From NCBI RefSeq assembly GCF_028640845.1, contig NC_080546.1, positions 53,207,409 through 53,271,408 on the forward strand: a stretch of 64,000 nucleotides of DNA, in the 5' to 3' direction. Each line of letters starts with the position of its first letter. The first letter of the stretch is position 1. This DNA is from Ahaetulla prasina (taxonomy: Eukaryota > Chordata > Lepidosauria > Squamata > Colubridae). Shown piece after piece: positions 1 to 10,603 of the stretch. A program made the translations under genes and the position numbers. Under the pieces are notes generated by a model. It saw only the letters and a list, made by a program, of their open reading frames with translations. It did not search any database and was not told where the DNA came from.

Positions 1-403
1 GGCCTGTAGAGTCTGAGATGTAACTCTTGGTCTTTCTTTTTAAATTTCTCTGATATATTACATAGTCTGACCTTTGCTGGGACATCCATTCCTGGGAAGA
101 TTGGCAACTGTCTTGAATGTTTTCTACTTGTAAATAATCTTCCTGATTGAAGAATGATGGACTTTAAATTGTTTGGAAATGGTCTCATAACCTTTCCCAG
201 ATTGATGGGCAACAATTGCTTCTCTAAGATTATTCCTCTTTGACATGGGTTACACATACCTCAGTGCTCGAAACCAGCAAATTCCTAAAACTTCAACTTT
301 TACAGAAGTAGTCACACTTGCTGATAATCAACCGATCAAGGACACTTGATTAGCAGCACCTGGCTGCTACTTAGATTCTTTATACATATAGAAGCAGTAA
401 AGA
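1..403. other. DCTD intron, no gene seen
   Basis: AT-rich non-coding sequence upstream of a solo LTR. It lies 5' of the first DCTD exon in the window, so it is read as intron by inference. No coding or RNA signal seen. Confidence 0.6.
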
Positions 404-408
404 TGTAC

Positions 409-952
409 TGTTGTGGCTCCCGCCCCCGAACCTGGCCCCATGCCCGAAAGTGCCTTGGAGCCAGGCCTGCTGCCAGAAAGTGATTTGGACAGTGAGGGGG
501 AAGGGCCATCAGGACTTACCTCAGAAGCACCGGCCTCCCTGGATCAGCTCCAGGAGCCAGAAGCAGGACAAGCGAAAGAGATAACGAGGCCTCCTTCCCC
601 TGACTCTCCCCCCCCCAGGCCACGCCTGCAGACCCAGCTGACAGCAATCAGGCTTGGCTCAATCCCAGGTTTCGTAGGCAGGAGAGAAGAGAACAACAGA
701 AGCAGGGGAGGGGCAGGCCTAGGAAGTGCTGAGTCATGGAGCCACACCCCACAGGATATAAAAGGCAGCAAGAGCTGGTGTGTCTCTTTGTATCGGGCAA
801 ATCCACGGATTGACTAGAGCTGAAGGTTGTAATTCACCAGCGTCTTGGCAGCCAACGAGTGCCCTTGGCAGACGCTGGCTCTTTTGCTGCCAGAGCTGAT
901 AAGAGCCGGCTAATTAAGCCATCGTTCGGACGGAGGTGAGGAGAACATAACA
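409..952 (+). mobile_element. Solo LTR of a Ty3/gypsy-type element
   Basis: A 544-bp unit begins TGTTGTGGC and ends ATAACA, the TG...CA form of an LTR. It is flanked by a perfect 5-bp target duplication, tgtac, at 404-408 and 953-957. A TATA-like ggatataaaagg lies near 760-771, which fixes the + orientation. No gag or pol sits next to it, so it is a solo LTR, the usual product of LTR-LTR recombination. The 134-codon open frame inside (413-817) is a Pro/Glu-rich reading of the U3 and R regions, not a gene. The U3 resembles that of the LTR at 39518-40089 in its Met-Pro-Glu/Gln-like proline repeats, which suggests the same broad family. Confidence 0.85.
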
Positions 953-1003
953 TGTACTTCGTTTTTCACACATGGCTTCTCCATTTTGGCTTTCTTTTTC
1001 TAA

Positions 1004-1425
1004 AATACCGTATATACTCGAATATAAGCCGATCCGAGTATAAGCCGAGGTCCCCAATTTTACCCCCAAAAACTGGGGTAAACTGGGGACTCGAGTATAA
1101 GCCGAGGGTGGGAAATGAGGCAGCTACCGGTCGGGGAAACCCTCCCTCCCTCAGCCGAGAAGGCTGGCGGCTCCCCCGCCCTGCCCTCTCACTGCACCGG
1201 CAGGGCTTCCCCGCGCTAATGCAAAAGCCCGCCAAGTTTGCGCCATCCGGTATAATGTGAAAAAAAGAAGAAAAAAAAAAAACTCGAGTATAAGCCGTAT
1301 ATACTCGAGTATAAGCCGAGGTCCCAATTTACCCCAAAACTGGGGTAAACTGGGACTCGAGTATAAGCCGAGGTCCCAATTTACCCCAAAACTGGGGTAA
1401 ACTGGGACTCGAGTATAAATAAATG
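1004..1425. repeat. Non-autonomous repeat built of ctcgagtataagcc units
   Basis: The motif ccgtatatactcgagtataagcc-like (here in part) occurs at the left edge and again near 1285-1310. A unit of about 50 bp, containing aactggggtaaactggga and ctcgagtataagccgagg, is repeated in tandem at 1030-1110 and 1305-1420. A GC-rich spacer and an A run sit between the blocks. There is no coding capacity. It is a repeat by internal structure; its superfamily is not known to me. It lies in the DCTD intron. Confidence 0.7.
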
Positions 1426-1972
1426 ATGCTATGTTATAATACGTCGTTGTTCTTCTGAGCTTGTACTTACCTATTTTTAAGAACTGCTAAGGATGAGATT
1501 TTTTTTTTTACTATGTCCTGATATATAAAATCATCAAAGAGGCTGTACTTTCTTTTTCACATGACTACATTCTAGATATTTTTTTTGGAATCATATACCA
1601 ATGGTACATCATTTTATCAACGTTCTCTTTTTAGGTTATAACATGAATTTCAATAATTTCAATCACATGTTTCTGTTCTCATATCACACATTTTGGGCTC
1701 CAGTTGAGACTTAATTGTTTTCCTCAGCATTAATAGAGAAAATCATTGCATACTTTAATGCCAGATTTAATGCCAGGCAACATTTATTTTCTGCAAAAGA
1801 CAAAATATAGTATAAATGTTGATTTTTAGTATTTTCTCTTCCTAACAGAATGTGAATTTAGAATGGTTATAATATTAATTTCCTAAAATGAATCTCTAAA
1901 TCATTGTTTAGAACTAGTGCAATGAAAGTAAGTTTTACTGATTATATAGGCAAACTAATAAAATATCTATAT

Positions 1973-2095
1973 CGGGTGTCAAACTCGCGGGCCAGATGCA
2001 TCATGGGCTGGCCAAGCCCATCCCTTGTTTAGCGAAGGGGGGGAAAGTCACAATGCATCACATAACAATGTGACAACATGAGTTTGACACCCCTG
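1973..2095. mobile_element. hAT MITE (GGGTGTCAAACTC type)
   Basis: A 123-bp element with terminal inverted repeats: cgggtgtcaaactcg on the left and gagtttgacacccctg on the right. The flanks atctatat (1965-1972) and gtctatat (2096-2103) match at 7 of 8 positions. An 8-bp duplication is the hAT signature. It is non-coding and mobilised in trans if at all. Confidence 0.85.
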
Positions 2096-2103
2096 GTCTA
2101 TAT

Positions 2104-3861
2104 ACTACTAAAACTCATCTGTCTGAAAACTTCAAGTAGCCCAAATGGTGCATCATAGTGCAAAGTTTTTTTGAATTGGTGTACCTCAAATCCATTTACT
2201 TAAAGAATGTATACAAAATCTGGGACCCATTACACTTGTGTAAATGAAATTTCAAGAATGTTCACATCAGTTATATTTGCAAAGTTGTAGCCACTGTAAC
2301 ATCACTGAGTTTGCTTCAATCACATGATTGTGACTTCCAATGCTTCCTGCCAGCTTCCCACAAACAAAGTCAATGGAGAAGCTGGTTGGAAGTCATTCCC
2401 GCTCCCAGTTGTTTCGCTCACCCATGGTCATCTTGCTTCTCTGTTAAGGTAAGGAAATATATCTGAAAGGATGACCCAACAGATCATGGATTGTTTAATG
2501 GTACTTAGAAAAAACACTCTTTAAGTTCCCATAAAATTGTAAATATTCAAAATGGCAATATATGCATTTTAAAAATATTAACTACAGTTTACTAGCCAAA
2601 GTTTCCCCAGTCTGATATTTTACAGATATAGTTAAGTGTATATTTTTGGACAGCAGCTTCTGAAACTCTCAGCTGGCAATTACTGTTCTGACTAGGAAAT
2701 GTGGGAATTATCAGTTCAGTTAGTGGGTGGAAGGGGTTGGGTAGGTGCAAGGGAGAATCATAGTGACAAGCTGAGCTTGATTATACATCATGCACATAGA
2801 ATTTGCTTTGCATGGCAATATCATAGCAGCATAATAAATCTTTGCTCCACAGGATTCTGGTTCTCAGTGATCTTGAGAAAAATCTAAAGAATTTGACTAC
2901 ATAGACCAACACCCAAAAAATTACAGAACTGGTTTTGTACATCAGAGGCAGCAGCTCCTGCTGCCACTATATCAAACAATGTGTGAAACTAAAGTGATTT
3001 CCAGTCCCACTGAACATGCTGCAAATCATTGAACTTGCCAGCTTTGGCTTTTAGATAGCGAAGACTTTGCTTGCAGACAGTGATCACAAATAGGCAAATC
3101 ATTGCTAATTTGTTTTAACACATATACTGCCAAAAGAATATATTTTTTCCTGATAAATTTATAGTTTCTTTATAAAGACTTGTGCCTCCTGGAATTTATA
3201 AATATTCATTTTCAGATTGTTTATGATGGCCTGGTTATCAAATAACTCCCTTAATTGTGTTTCAGAATTCTTACTGGGCATTAATAATAGTAGTAACAGG
3301 GCAGAATAATTTTCTAAATGGTGTTCTTTCTGCTTTTCTGTGCCCTAGTTGCCAGTTACCTTATTTGGAGGACAACAGTGCTTGATTTTTTGTCATAACT
3401 CTCATTTTTAGGAATACAACGTACACGTGCCTCATCAAAAGAATGTATCCATGCATGTTAGCCCCTAAATGAGCTCCTTTATGTAGGCAATTAGATACTC
3501 TCTGGGAGCAATAGTGCTATGACATATTGGCACACTTAGGATGGCTGAAATTACTTAGCGTTCAGCCTGTGGCCTTGACTTGTCCTGTAGGTGTTGGTGA
3601 ATGGTCCTTTTAATGTTCTTAATTATTTCATTCCTCATTACTAGTCTGGCCAGACCACTTGACCTCCATTGATCTTGGTTTTCTGAAGAATTTCTCTTCT
3701 GTCTCCCTTGCTAAATTTCTCTTGTGTGACAAATTGTATTGGTGTTTGCTTCTGGAAGGAATTGGGCATTTGCAGTTAACACTTAGTTAAGTTTTAGATT
3801 GATGATGTTCTTTAATGAACACACATAATAATATTTGTTGAAATCTTTTTTCTTTAATCAG
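2104..3861. other. DCTD intron, mostly unique sequence
   Basis: AT-rich sequence with no open frame of interest and no repeat I can name. It ends in a pyrimidine-rich stretch and an AG splice acceptor at 3860-3861. Confidence 0.6.
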
Positions 3862-3978
3862 TATGTCATGCTGAACTGAATGCCATAATGAACAAGAATT
3901 CTGCCGATGTGAAAGGCTGCAGCATATATGTTGCTCTGTTTCCATGTAATGAATGTGCAAAGCTTATCATCCAGGCAG
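3862..3978 (+). CDS. DCTD: DCTD (deoxycytidylate deaminase) internal exon, catalytic zinc site
   Basis: This exon encodes the active-site part of dCMP deaminase, which converts dCMP to dUMP and so feeds thymidylate synthesis in the cytosol. After 2 nt of a split codon it reads [12 protein letters not shown], then a segment ending [14 protein letters not shown]. The His-Ala-Glu motif supplies a zinc ligand and the catalytic Glu. The Pro-Cys-x-x-Cys motif supplies the two Cys zinc ligands. All are intact. The exon is 117 nt, has AG before it and GTAAG after it, and ends with 1 nt of a Gly codon completed by the next exon. The protein matches vertebrate DCTD closely. Upstream exons, including the start codon, lie outside the window. 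Confidence 0.95.
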
Positions 3979-5030
3979 GTAAGAAAAGGGCCAGCTTTAT
4001 TTTTGGTATTAGCGTGCTGCCTGTTTGGACACATCATTACAAGTGCCGCTGTTTAGATCTAAATTAATTGCACTATCAATCTTTAAGTTACTCCTTGTAT
4101 TTTTTTTATCCTTGACTGGTGCCAGGTTTTCCCATACTGATTGCATCCTCTGTGATTCTTACTTGTTTTTAATTTAAGTTTTTAACTTTCTAGACCAACA
4201 GCTGCCAAGAAACTATGCAGACGTTGCATATCATTACTGTCGGTTTGCATTGCTGACACTGTGCATAGAATGTAAGGGGAGGAGATGGAAGAATAAACTT
4301 TGTGTGACATAAGATCTCCTGGGAATATCTATGTTACATTTTAATTTGAATATCAGACATGGTTAGCACTTGAAGATTTTTATCTCTTTTGTCATAAATG
4401 TCATAAGACTTCCAGGATCTCTCTCTCTCTTTTTCTCATTACAATAGTTACACATTTTTGCCCTCGCTACAGTTGTGCAAGTGTGACAGTTGGGACTTTC
4501 ATCCGATTATTAGATACTGGTAAAATGTCCGTCCTTGTGACAATGTTCAGAGAAAAGTCGTGTATGTTTCTTAGCCATCTGGAGTTGTGCTTATTGTACA
4601 TCTCTACAGGTTCCTTGGCAGTGAGAGTCAGACCATCTCCTGTCATCAGTGGTAGTCGTTCTTTGCCCTTATGACTCCATTGTCTCCAGTTCTTTACCTG
4701 GAGAGATTTTGTAGATCATTGGTAGAGATCATGCGTGGTATAAAAATGATATCTATTTAAATTCCTGACATTTCCAATTAGTTCTGGGGAAAATAAGTCC
4801 ACCTGAATAAAAAGGAATCACTATCAGTCAATATGCACAGTAGTAGCTTGGTAGACTACAGGTCTGACAATTTTAGCAAATTTCCCATGCAGTCATCTTT
4901 TCAAAGAGTGAATCCTTTACTTAACTTCACTTAAAAGAAAAAAAGGTATGCATCATAGGGATGGAGAACAAATTCGTTGCTCACATCTTCATAGTCCCAT
5001 TCCTTGTTTAGTTTCCTGCTCGTATTTAAA
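3979..5030. other. DCTD intron, unique sequence
   Basis: Begins with the GTAAG donor. AT-rich with no recognisable repeat or gene. Confidence 0.6.
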
Positions 5031-5035
5031 ACATG

Positions 5036-7080
5036 AGAGAGAGGAGACAAGATGGAAACAACCTAGCAGCCCCTGAAATGAATTTACATCCTCTCACCAC
5101 TTTGACACAGTCCTTCAACCTAAAAATGGCATACAGAGGTAAGAAAAGAAGCTGGACAACTCCCAGTAATGATAAATCCAACAAAGCAGAAAAAACGGAT
5201 AGGAGGACTGAGTCCTATCTCCCCACTGCAGAGGCAATCAAAAATGTCAGTAGCAGATCTACAACCTCAGAATCGCCTTTATCTCCAAAGAATTTGACAA
5301 ACAAAAGCCAGGAATAAGAGCATCTGCCTCCACCAAGCCTCCAAAGCTTTAGTGCAAGTCACTCCCCAGAAGCAGGGAAGTAGTGAGAATAGTTTTCTGG
5401 AGTAAGTCTCCTGCACCCCACTCCCCTTACAGCTATACTATTCCCCTTTTACCATAAGGTCTGCCTTTTGTCTGCAGAACAAATGGATTGGTTTTCATAC
5501 TGCAATGGATAAATGACAACTTCCAACAAATGCTTGATCTGCAAATCTTCCATGGCTATCGGGGGTTAAATTGGCAGCAGAAGCTGGTCATGCTGTCCCA
5601 TGTCAACTGTGCATCTAGAAGCACCCAACTACCTTCATACAGAAAAAGCAACTCCTAGAAATACATCGGAATGCTCATAGCTGGAAGTGCCAGAAGACTA
5701 TTGTGACTTCCCTATCTCAGCTCCTAAACTGCCAAAATAGAGAAACTGATTTGAAACTTTTTCATCACTTACCTAGCTCAAGAAATGCTAAGCAATTATT
5801 CCTGGATTTCAAACAATAATCTCTCCCTTCTAGAGGTATACAAATGAGTGAATTTCTGTGGCAGACTCACTACATCCAAATTGTCAGTCTTTAAGAATGA
5901 GTTAGTCCGTGATCTCATCACTAGAAAAGTGACAAATGATCAGAACCCTGCAGATAAAAAACGTAGGCTCCAAAAGTAATTTTGACAGACTTGTCAAGAG
6001 CAAGAATATAAACACAGAACTCATTAATCTGAGGAAGAAACTAGCCGACAATCAAAACAACAATCCTAACACCACTACCCCCTTTGGTAATGATATGGAA
6101 GTCCAGCACCAACTTTACACATCTGCCCTATTGAGATGCTCAAATCATCTCCCGCTGCTGTCTTTTCTTTGACTCAGATAAGTAGAAAACTGTCAGCACA
6201 CTATAACTATTTCACCAGTAACAGTGATAATGACATTGATAGTGACTCCTCTGAAGCTCCATTTCAGTTATATTGAAAAATACTCAGAAGGAACTGCCTC
6301 ACAAGCAAAACAAATTTCAGCCAAACTCTCCAAAAACACAACCTGAAGGCATACACTCATCTGCTTCCAATCTATCCTGCCCTTGCAGGAACCTGATTCT
6401 CAGGATAAACAGCTCTCTCCCTATCTTTCTCTCACTGGATAAGGCAGAGGATGTTCCCCTTGCTAAAGAGGAATGGGCAGCAAACATGGATTACTGGTGA
6501 GCACTAGTAACCCCTAATTTGCTCCCCATGCTGCTTTGATTCTGTGGTCTCTTTGCCAGAATAAGCTCCACTGCCCCTTCAAAAGAAGGGAAGCTCGGCA
6601 GACAAAAAGATGGCAAAATAGGAAGAATAGGATCTCAAAGGGAGAAGCTACTACAAAAATTATCCACTCAGCCCCTGGCTCTTTGCGCATTTGTTTGATA
6701 TCCATTTGATCACTATAACATCCTAATCTGGAATGTGGCTGGATGATTTGTTTTGACTTCCTCTCCTGCCATGACACTGTTCAGTTAATTTGGACCGCTG
6801 GGGAACTGCTATAAATGGATTTCATTCATTTACAATTGGAGCAGCACCAATTGTAAAGCATGAAAGACCAAAAGGGGGCTTGGGGTTCCTAGTCTTCACT
6901 ACCCTATGTGACAAATCATGGCCCCTCCTGCATTCAAGTGAAAACAATGAGAAACAACTTTGTGTTTCAGCAAAGAATGTGGACTATACTGAAGTGCCCA
7001 TGTAGTCGCAAAGATTTCAGTTTGAATTCATCAAGCTGAACTTTCTTTCATTATCATCTGTAAAGTCTAAAGAAATTGTA
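5036..7080 (+). pseudogene. Old LINE remnant: ORF1-like region and endonuclease start, 3' part missing
   Basis: This stretch in the DCTD intron reads like a decayed non-LTR retrotransposon. Lys/Ser/Gln-rich open frames at 5033-5317 and 5936-6500 look like an ORF1 region. Near 6715 a + frame reads ILIWNVAGW followed by a FLSCHD segment, which resembles the start of an APE-type endonuclease. At 6820-6900 it continues with GFHSFTIGAAPIVKH and then a Gly-Gly-Leu stretch, as in CR1/L2-type endonucleases. No reverse transcriptase follows. Stops and frameshifts are frequent. The clade is uncertain; CR1/L2-like is my best guess. Losing the 3' rather than the 5' end is unusual for a LINE copy. Confidence 0.55.
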
Positions 7081-7324
7081 CTGATAACTTCACTGTTGAG
7101 TCATAGAATATAGAATGGGGGGGGGGATTCCAAAATACTCCAGATCAATTGGTACTCATTTGTCACTGTGTGTAAGCAGTAACAGTTAAATCAGCCAAAA
7201 TTTAAACTAGTTTTTTTTTATAAAGTTGCTAAATTTGAAAAACACTGATTTGAAGACTCCTTTGCAGACGTAGCATTTGTCTCTATGAGTGCTTCTTGCA
7301 GGATATTATTGCCACACAGTGGAG

Positions 7325-7562
7325 TGAGGTCCCATTATTCTTCTCAGCTCCTGCCCACTTAGCAGTTCGGAAGCATGCAAGTAGATAAATACATATCACT
7401 TCAGTGGGAAGGTAACAGCTTTCCATGCACTTTGGAGTATAGTCATGCTGGCCACATGACCATAGAGGTGTCTTTGGCCGGCTCCCTTGATTAAGAAATG
7501 GAGATGAGCACCGCTCCTAGTGTTGGATACGACTAGACGGGAAATAAACCTTTACCTTTTTA
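7325..7562 (+). mobile_element. Sauria-type SINE, 5'-truncated copy
   Basis: It aligns by eye with the second half of the fuller copy at 19160-19508: cttagcagttcggaagcatgc, tgggaaggtaacagc, catgctggccacatgacca, then an end near acgactaga and aacctttacc. The tRNA-like head is missing. The 3' end resembles the BovB-type tail that Sauria SINEs share with their LINE partner. Confidence 0.75.
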
Positions 7563-7662
7563 TGTTAATATAACCTTTTGACAGAGTAAGATATGAGCAG
7601 AATTAAGTTTGGCTCTGACAGTTAGTGATGAGATAGAGAGAGTTGGAAGCAGCAGTTAGAAG

Positions 7663-7925
7663 GATTTTTTTTTTTGTTTACATTTATACCCCGCCCTTCT
7701 CCGAAGACTCAGGGCGGCTTACAGTGTATAAGGCAATAGTCTCATTCTATTTGTATATTTTTACAAAGTCAACTTATTGCCCCCCCCAACAATCTGGGTC
7801 CTCATTTTACCTACCTTATAAAGGATGGAAGGCTGAGTCAACCCTGGGCCGGGCTTGAACCTGCAGTAATTGCAGGCTTTGTGTTCTTAATAACAGGCTT
7901 TTACCAGCCTGAGCTATCCACGGCC
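7663..7925 (-). mobile_element. tRNA-derived SINE with hairpin tail
   Basis: Read on the - strand, it starts with a tRNA-like head. An A-box-like tagctcaggctgg is followed by a B-box-like ggttcaagccc, as in an RNA polymerase III promoter. The body runs through a motif containing aaaatgaggacccag. The 3' end has gccgccctgagtc and gaagggcgg, which can pair as a stem-loop, and then an A run (T run on +, 7665-7675). A related, tail-less copy lies at 15444-15646. The tail motif occurs alone at 29990-30030. Confidence 0.75.
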
Positions 7926-8121
7926 CTTTTGAATTTGTATCGGAAGTGTGCAAAATTATGTTCTTCAGAGAAAAACTGTGGTTCTGTGTTCACAGATGGA
8001 CAGTAGTAGCTTACTCATCTGCATACAGAAATGCAAACTTAAGTACAATATGTTTTGGTAGCAGCAGTTTCATATTTACAGTTTGTTGCTGAATGTATGG
8101 CATCTGTCTACAGTTTTTTAA

Positions 8122-9806
8122 TATGGCGTTTCCCCGAAAATATGACCTATTCAAAAAGTAAGGCCTAGCCCAAATTTTTGGGAGTGGAACTAATATATGC
8201 CCTACCCCAAAAATAAGCCCTAGTGAAAGGGGTGGGCATGGCCAGGACAGGAGGCAGCCCTTCCCTTCCCTAGTCACCTCATGGCTGCTGGGCCTCTTAA
8301 CTGCGGCCCGCGGATCACCTGATTGAGCGAGGGCCGGGAGTTCTGTCTCCAGATGCCTAGAGATATTTCCAGCGCACTCTTGCTAGCCCCAACCCTGTCC
8401 ACAGCACCAGGCAACTTTGCAGCCGAGGGCCCCTCTGTTCTGCAGTGACCGTGTGGCTATGGAGCAGGCAGAGACCATGGTTTGCAGCAGAAGCAATAGA
8501 AGTCTTTCTTTTTCTCACCCAAACTCCACCAGAAATGAGTCATTGTGAGATTCGTCACCTCTCTCTCCCTGGCTTTTGGGACGGGTCTCTGCTCCGGCAG
8601 CTGGCTGCTGGCTCAACGCCTCCACCTGCTCTACCTCCACCCCCTTCTCCCCGGGCTGAGTCTCTCATGCAATGCGCCTGTCCTCCCTCCCTCTCCTGGA
8701 GTCACAGGTGGCAGCAAAGCCGTGCCAATCGTTCTGCTGGCCAGCCTGCCATAAATGTCCCTTCATTGATCTACCCAATACTACCACTGCTGCTTGCTGC
8801 TGCTACTGTCCACGACTTAAGCAACAGCAAATTTGATCTTAACTACCAGCGGTCTCAACCACTGCCCAGCAAGTGAGAGAGAACAAGAGTTAGGGGAAAA
8901 ACATACAGAGAACATGCAACCGAGCAGAGGAAGGGGGAGTCAAAACAACTAAATCGGAAGACACCGAGCCGTTCCCACGCAACGATGGCTATTCGGCGTC
9001 TAGCCACACGTTACCAAGTGCTTTTTGCCTCTGGACCATGCGTGATGGCTCAAAACGTGCATGCTTCTGTGCCCGCCGCAGACATGGGCCCCCGTCACAT
9101 GGAATAGTTGCTTCTGCCTCTTGCATACTGCGCATTCCTTAAAGTAGCCAGTCAGTCAGTGCACTCTCTGATTCACAGTGTGCGCCAAGGGTAGCAGTAT
9201 TGCATTCCGCAGGCAAGGCCCCTGGGCCGTTTTCTCTGCAGGCGCATGAACAGCGAGGTGGGCCTGGGAGCCATATGTGTGTGTGCAACTGCAGTAAAGC
9301 AGAGCACGAACCCGAAGTGACACAAAAAGTGGGGTGGAGTGGGTTTGCTTGGGGGGAAGGGGCAGCAGTAGGTGCAGCAATGGCAAAAGTGAATTTTGGC
9401 AATGATGAAGCAAGTTTTATATTAACTCCAGGGGCAAACTGTAGCCACCTGGTAGGCAACGGGCTACTCTTTTAAGTGTCTAAGACAAACCATCACCCAA
9501 AACTACTGAAAACTAGAGCCAGGAGTTAATGCCACCGAAAAGGCTCATCTGATACCATAATAGAAAAAGAGGAAAACAGTTTATATGCCTTTTAGAGGTT
9601 CTGGTTGGCATGTGAGCAATGGCAGGGCAGAAGCAACAGCAACCATTTTCCACTTCGGTTTTTTTCTATGAGTGTCACTGGATAAGTCCATTCTTTGCTC
9701 ACTTTGGTGACCACACTCGCTGCCACCTGCACCTCAAAAAAAAAAAAAAAAGACCTCACCAAAAATAAGCCCAACTGCTTATTTTCAAGCCAGAAATACG
9801 GTATAT
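8122..9806. repeat. Composite DNA repeat with aaaataagccc edges and GC-rich interior
   Basis: The left edge has tttccccgaaaatatgacc and ccccaaaaataagccc. The right edge, read in reverse, has gaaaataagcagttgggc and tatttttggtgagg, next to atacggtat. The ends are therefore roughly inverted repeats. About 1.4 kb between them is richer in GC than the intron and has only shadow open frames. It looks like a non-autonomous DNA transposon with captured or expanded interior sequence. The superfamily is not assigned. Confidence 0.5.
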
Positions 9807-9839
9807 CCTTCAACAGTTGCTTAAGTAAAGACAAAAAAT

Positions 9840-10506
9840 AATTTATTTGTATTACAGCCCTTGAAATCCTAATACTATATTTCCCCCTTTTTAAAGCCCT
9901 ATAGCCTTGAGGCTACAAGTACAATTTTTTGCCTCATTAACAACACTGCTCCTTTCCAAAGATATTTTTATTTATAGCAACATCTAAATTACAGAATGCA
10001 TGATCCAGATCTGTCATGCTGATTGTAGTTGTTGCTATCATGTTAGATGACCTATTTTAGCTTGTTTATAATGTGCAGGATCAGCATGCTGCATTTTAAC
10101 TGGTTACATTCAGTAGTTGAGTTAAAGTAAATGGGATACATAGGCAATATAGGAGTTTCATTGAACAGGATACTAATTTACAGGTGATGTTTTTAACATG
10201 GGGAATATTCCTAGCTCGACTATGGAGGCAAACATACTAGGGGTTTATACCAAAGAAATCTGTAACTGTTCCCTTTGCAGTAATTCAAATATAATGTCAG
10301 TGATCAACAGAACTCATGTTGCTGCCTTTGGCATGTAGAGATTTGTACAAGAGTATGTTTTTTCCCCCTCTTCTTTAGCTGCATGGAAACTTTATTGAAC
10401 ATCTCTTAACAGGATTTTTTTTGTCTACATGTCTAAATGAACTGCTGTAGCTTGGCTTGTACTTGATGTTTTTGTTTTCAATTCTGTTTTTTCCCCACTG
10501 TTCTAG
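9840..10506. other. DCTD intron, unique sequence
   Basis: AT-rich with no gene or nameable repeat. It ends with a T-rich tract and TTCTAG acceptor at 10501-10506. Confidence 0.6.
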
Positions 10507-10603
10507 GGATAAAAGAAGTCATTTTTATGTCTGATAAATATCACGATACTCCGGAAATGATAGCTGCACGGCGCTTGTTTGATCTAGCTGGAATTTTGTA
10601 CAT
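10507..10603 (+). CDS. DCTD: DCTD internal exon
   Basis: This 97-nt exon continues deoxycytidylate deaminase. The first 2 nt complete the Gly codon split from the previous exon, and the frame reads [13 protein letters not shown], then a segment with [10 protein letters not shown]. This part follows the Pro-Cys-x-x-Cys zinc motif and forms the next strand and helix of the deaminase fold. The Lys-Tyr-His-Asp stretch is conserved in vertebrate DCTD. A GTGAGT donor follows at 10604, and 2 nt of a codon are carried to the last exon. Some residues differ from the mammalian protein in the loop after KYHD, as expected for a reptile ortholog. Confidence 0.95.

Noticed and set aside
413..817. 134-codon open frame, Pro/Glu-rich
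   Set aside because: Lies inside the solo LTR with TSDs. No domain; the composition comes from the LTR U3.
7800..7925. Possible tRNA gene (A and B boxes on -)
   Set aside because: No cloverleaf continues and the sequence belongs to a SINE found again at 15444. The same holds for the head of the Sauria SINE at 19160.
8445..8876. 143-codon + frame
   Set aside because: GC-rich interior of a repeat; no domain, and another frame is also open. Shadow.
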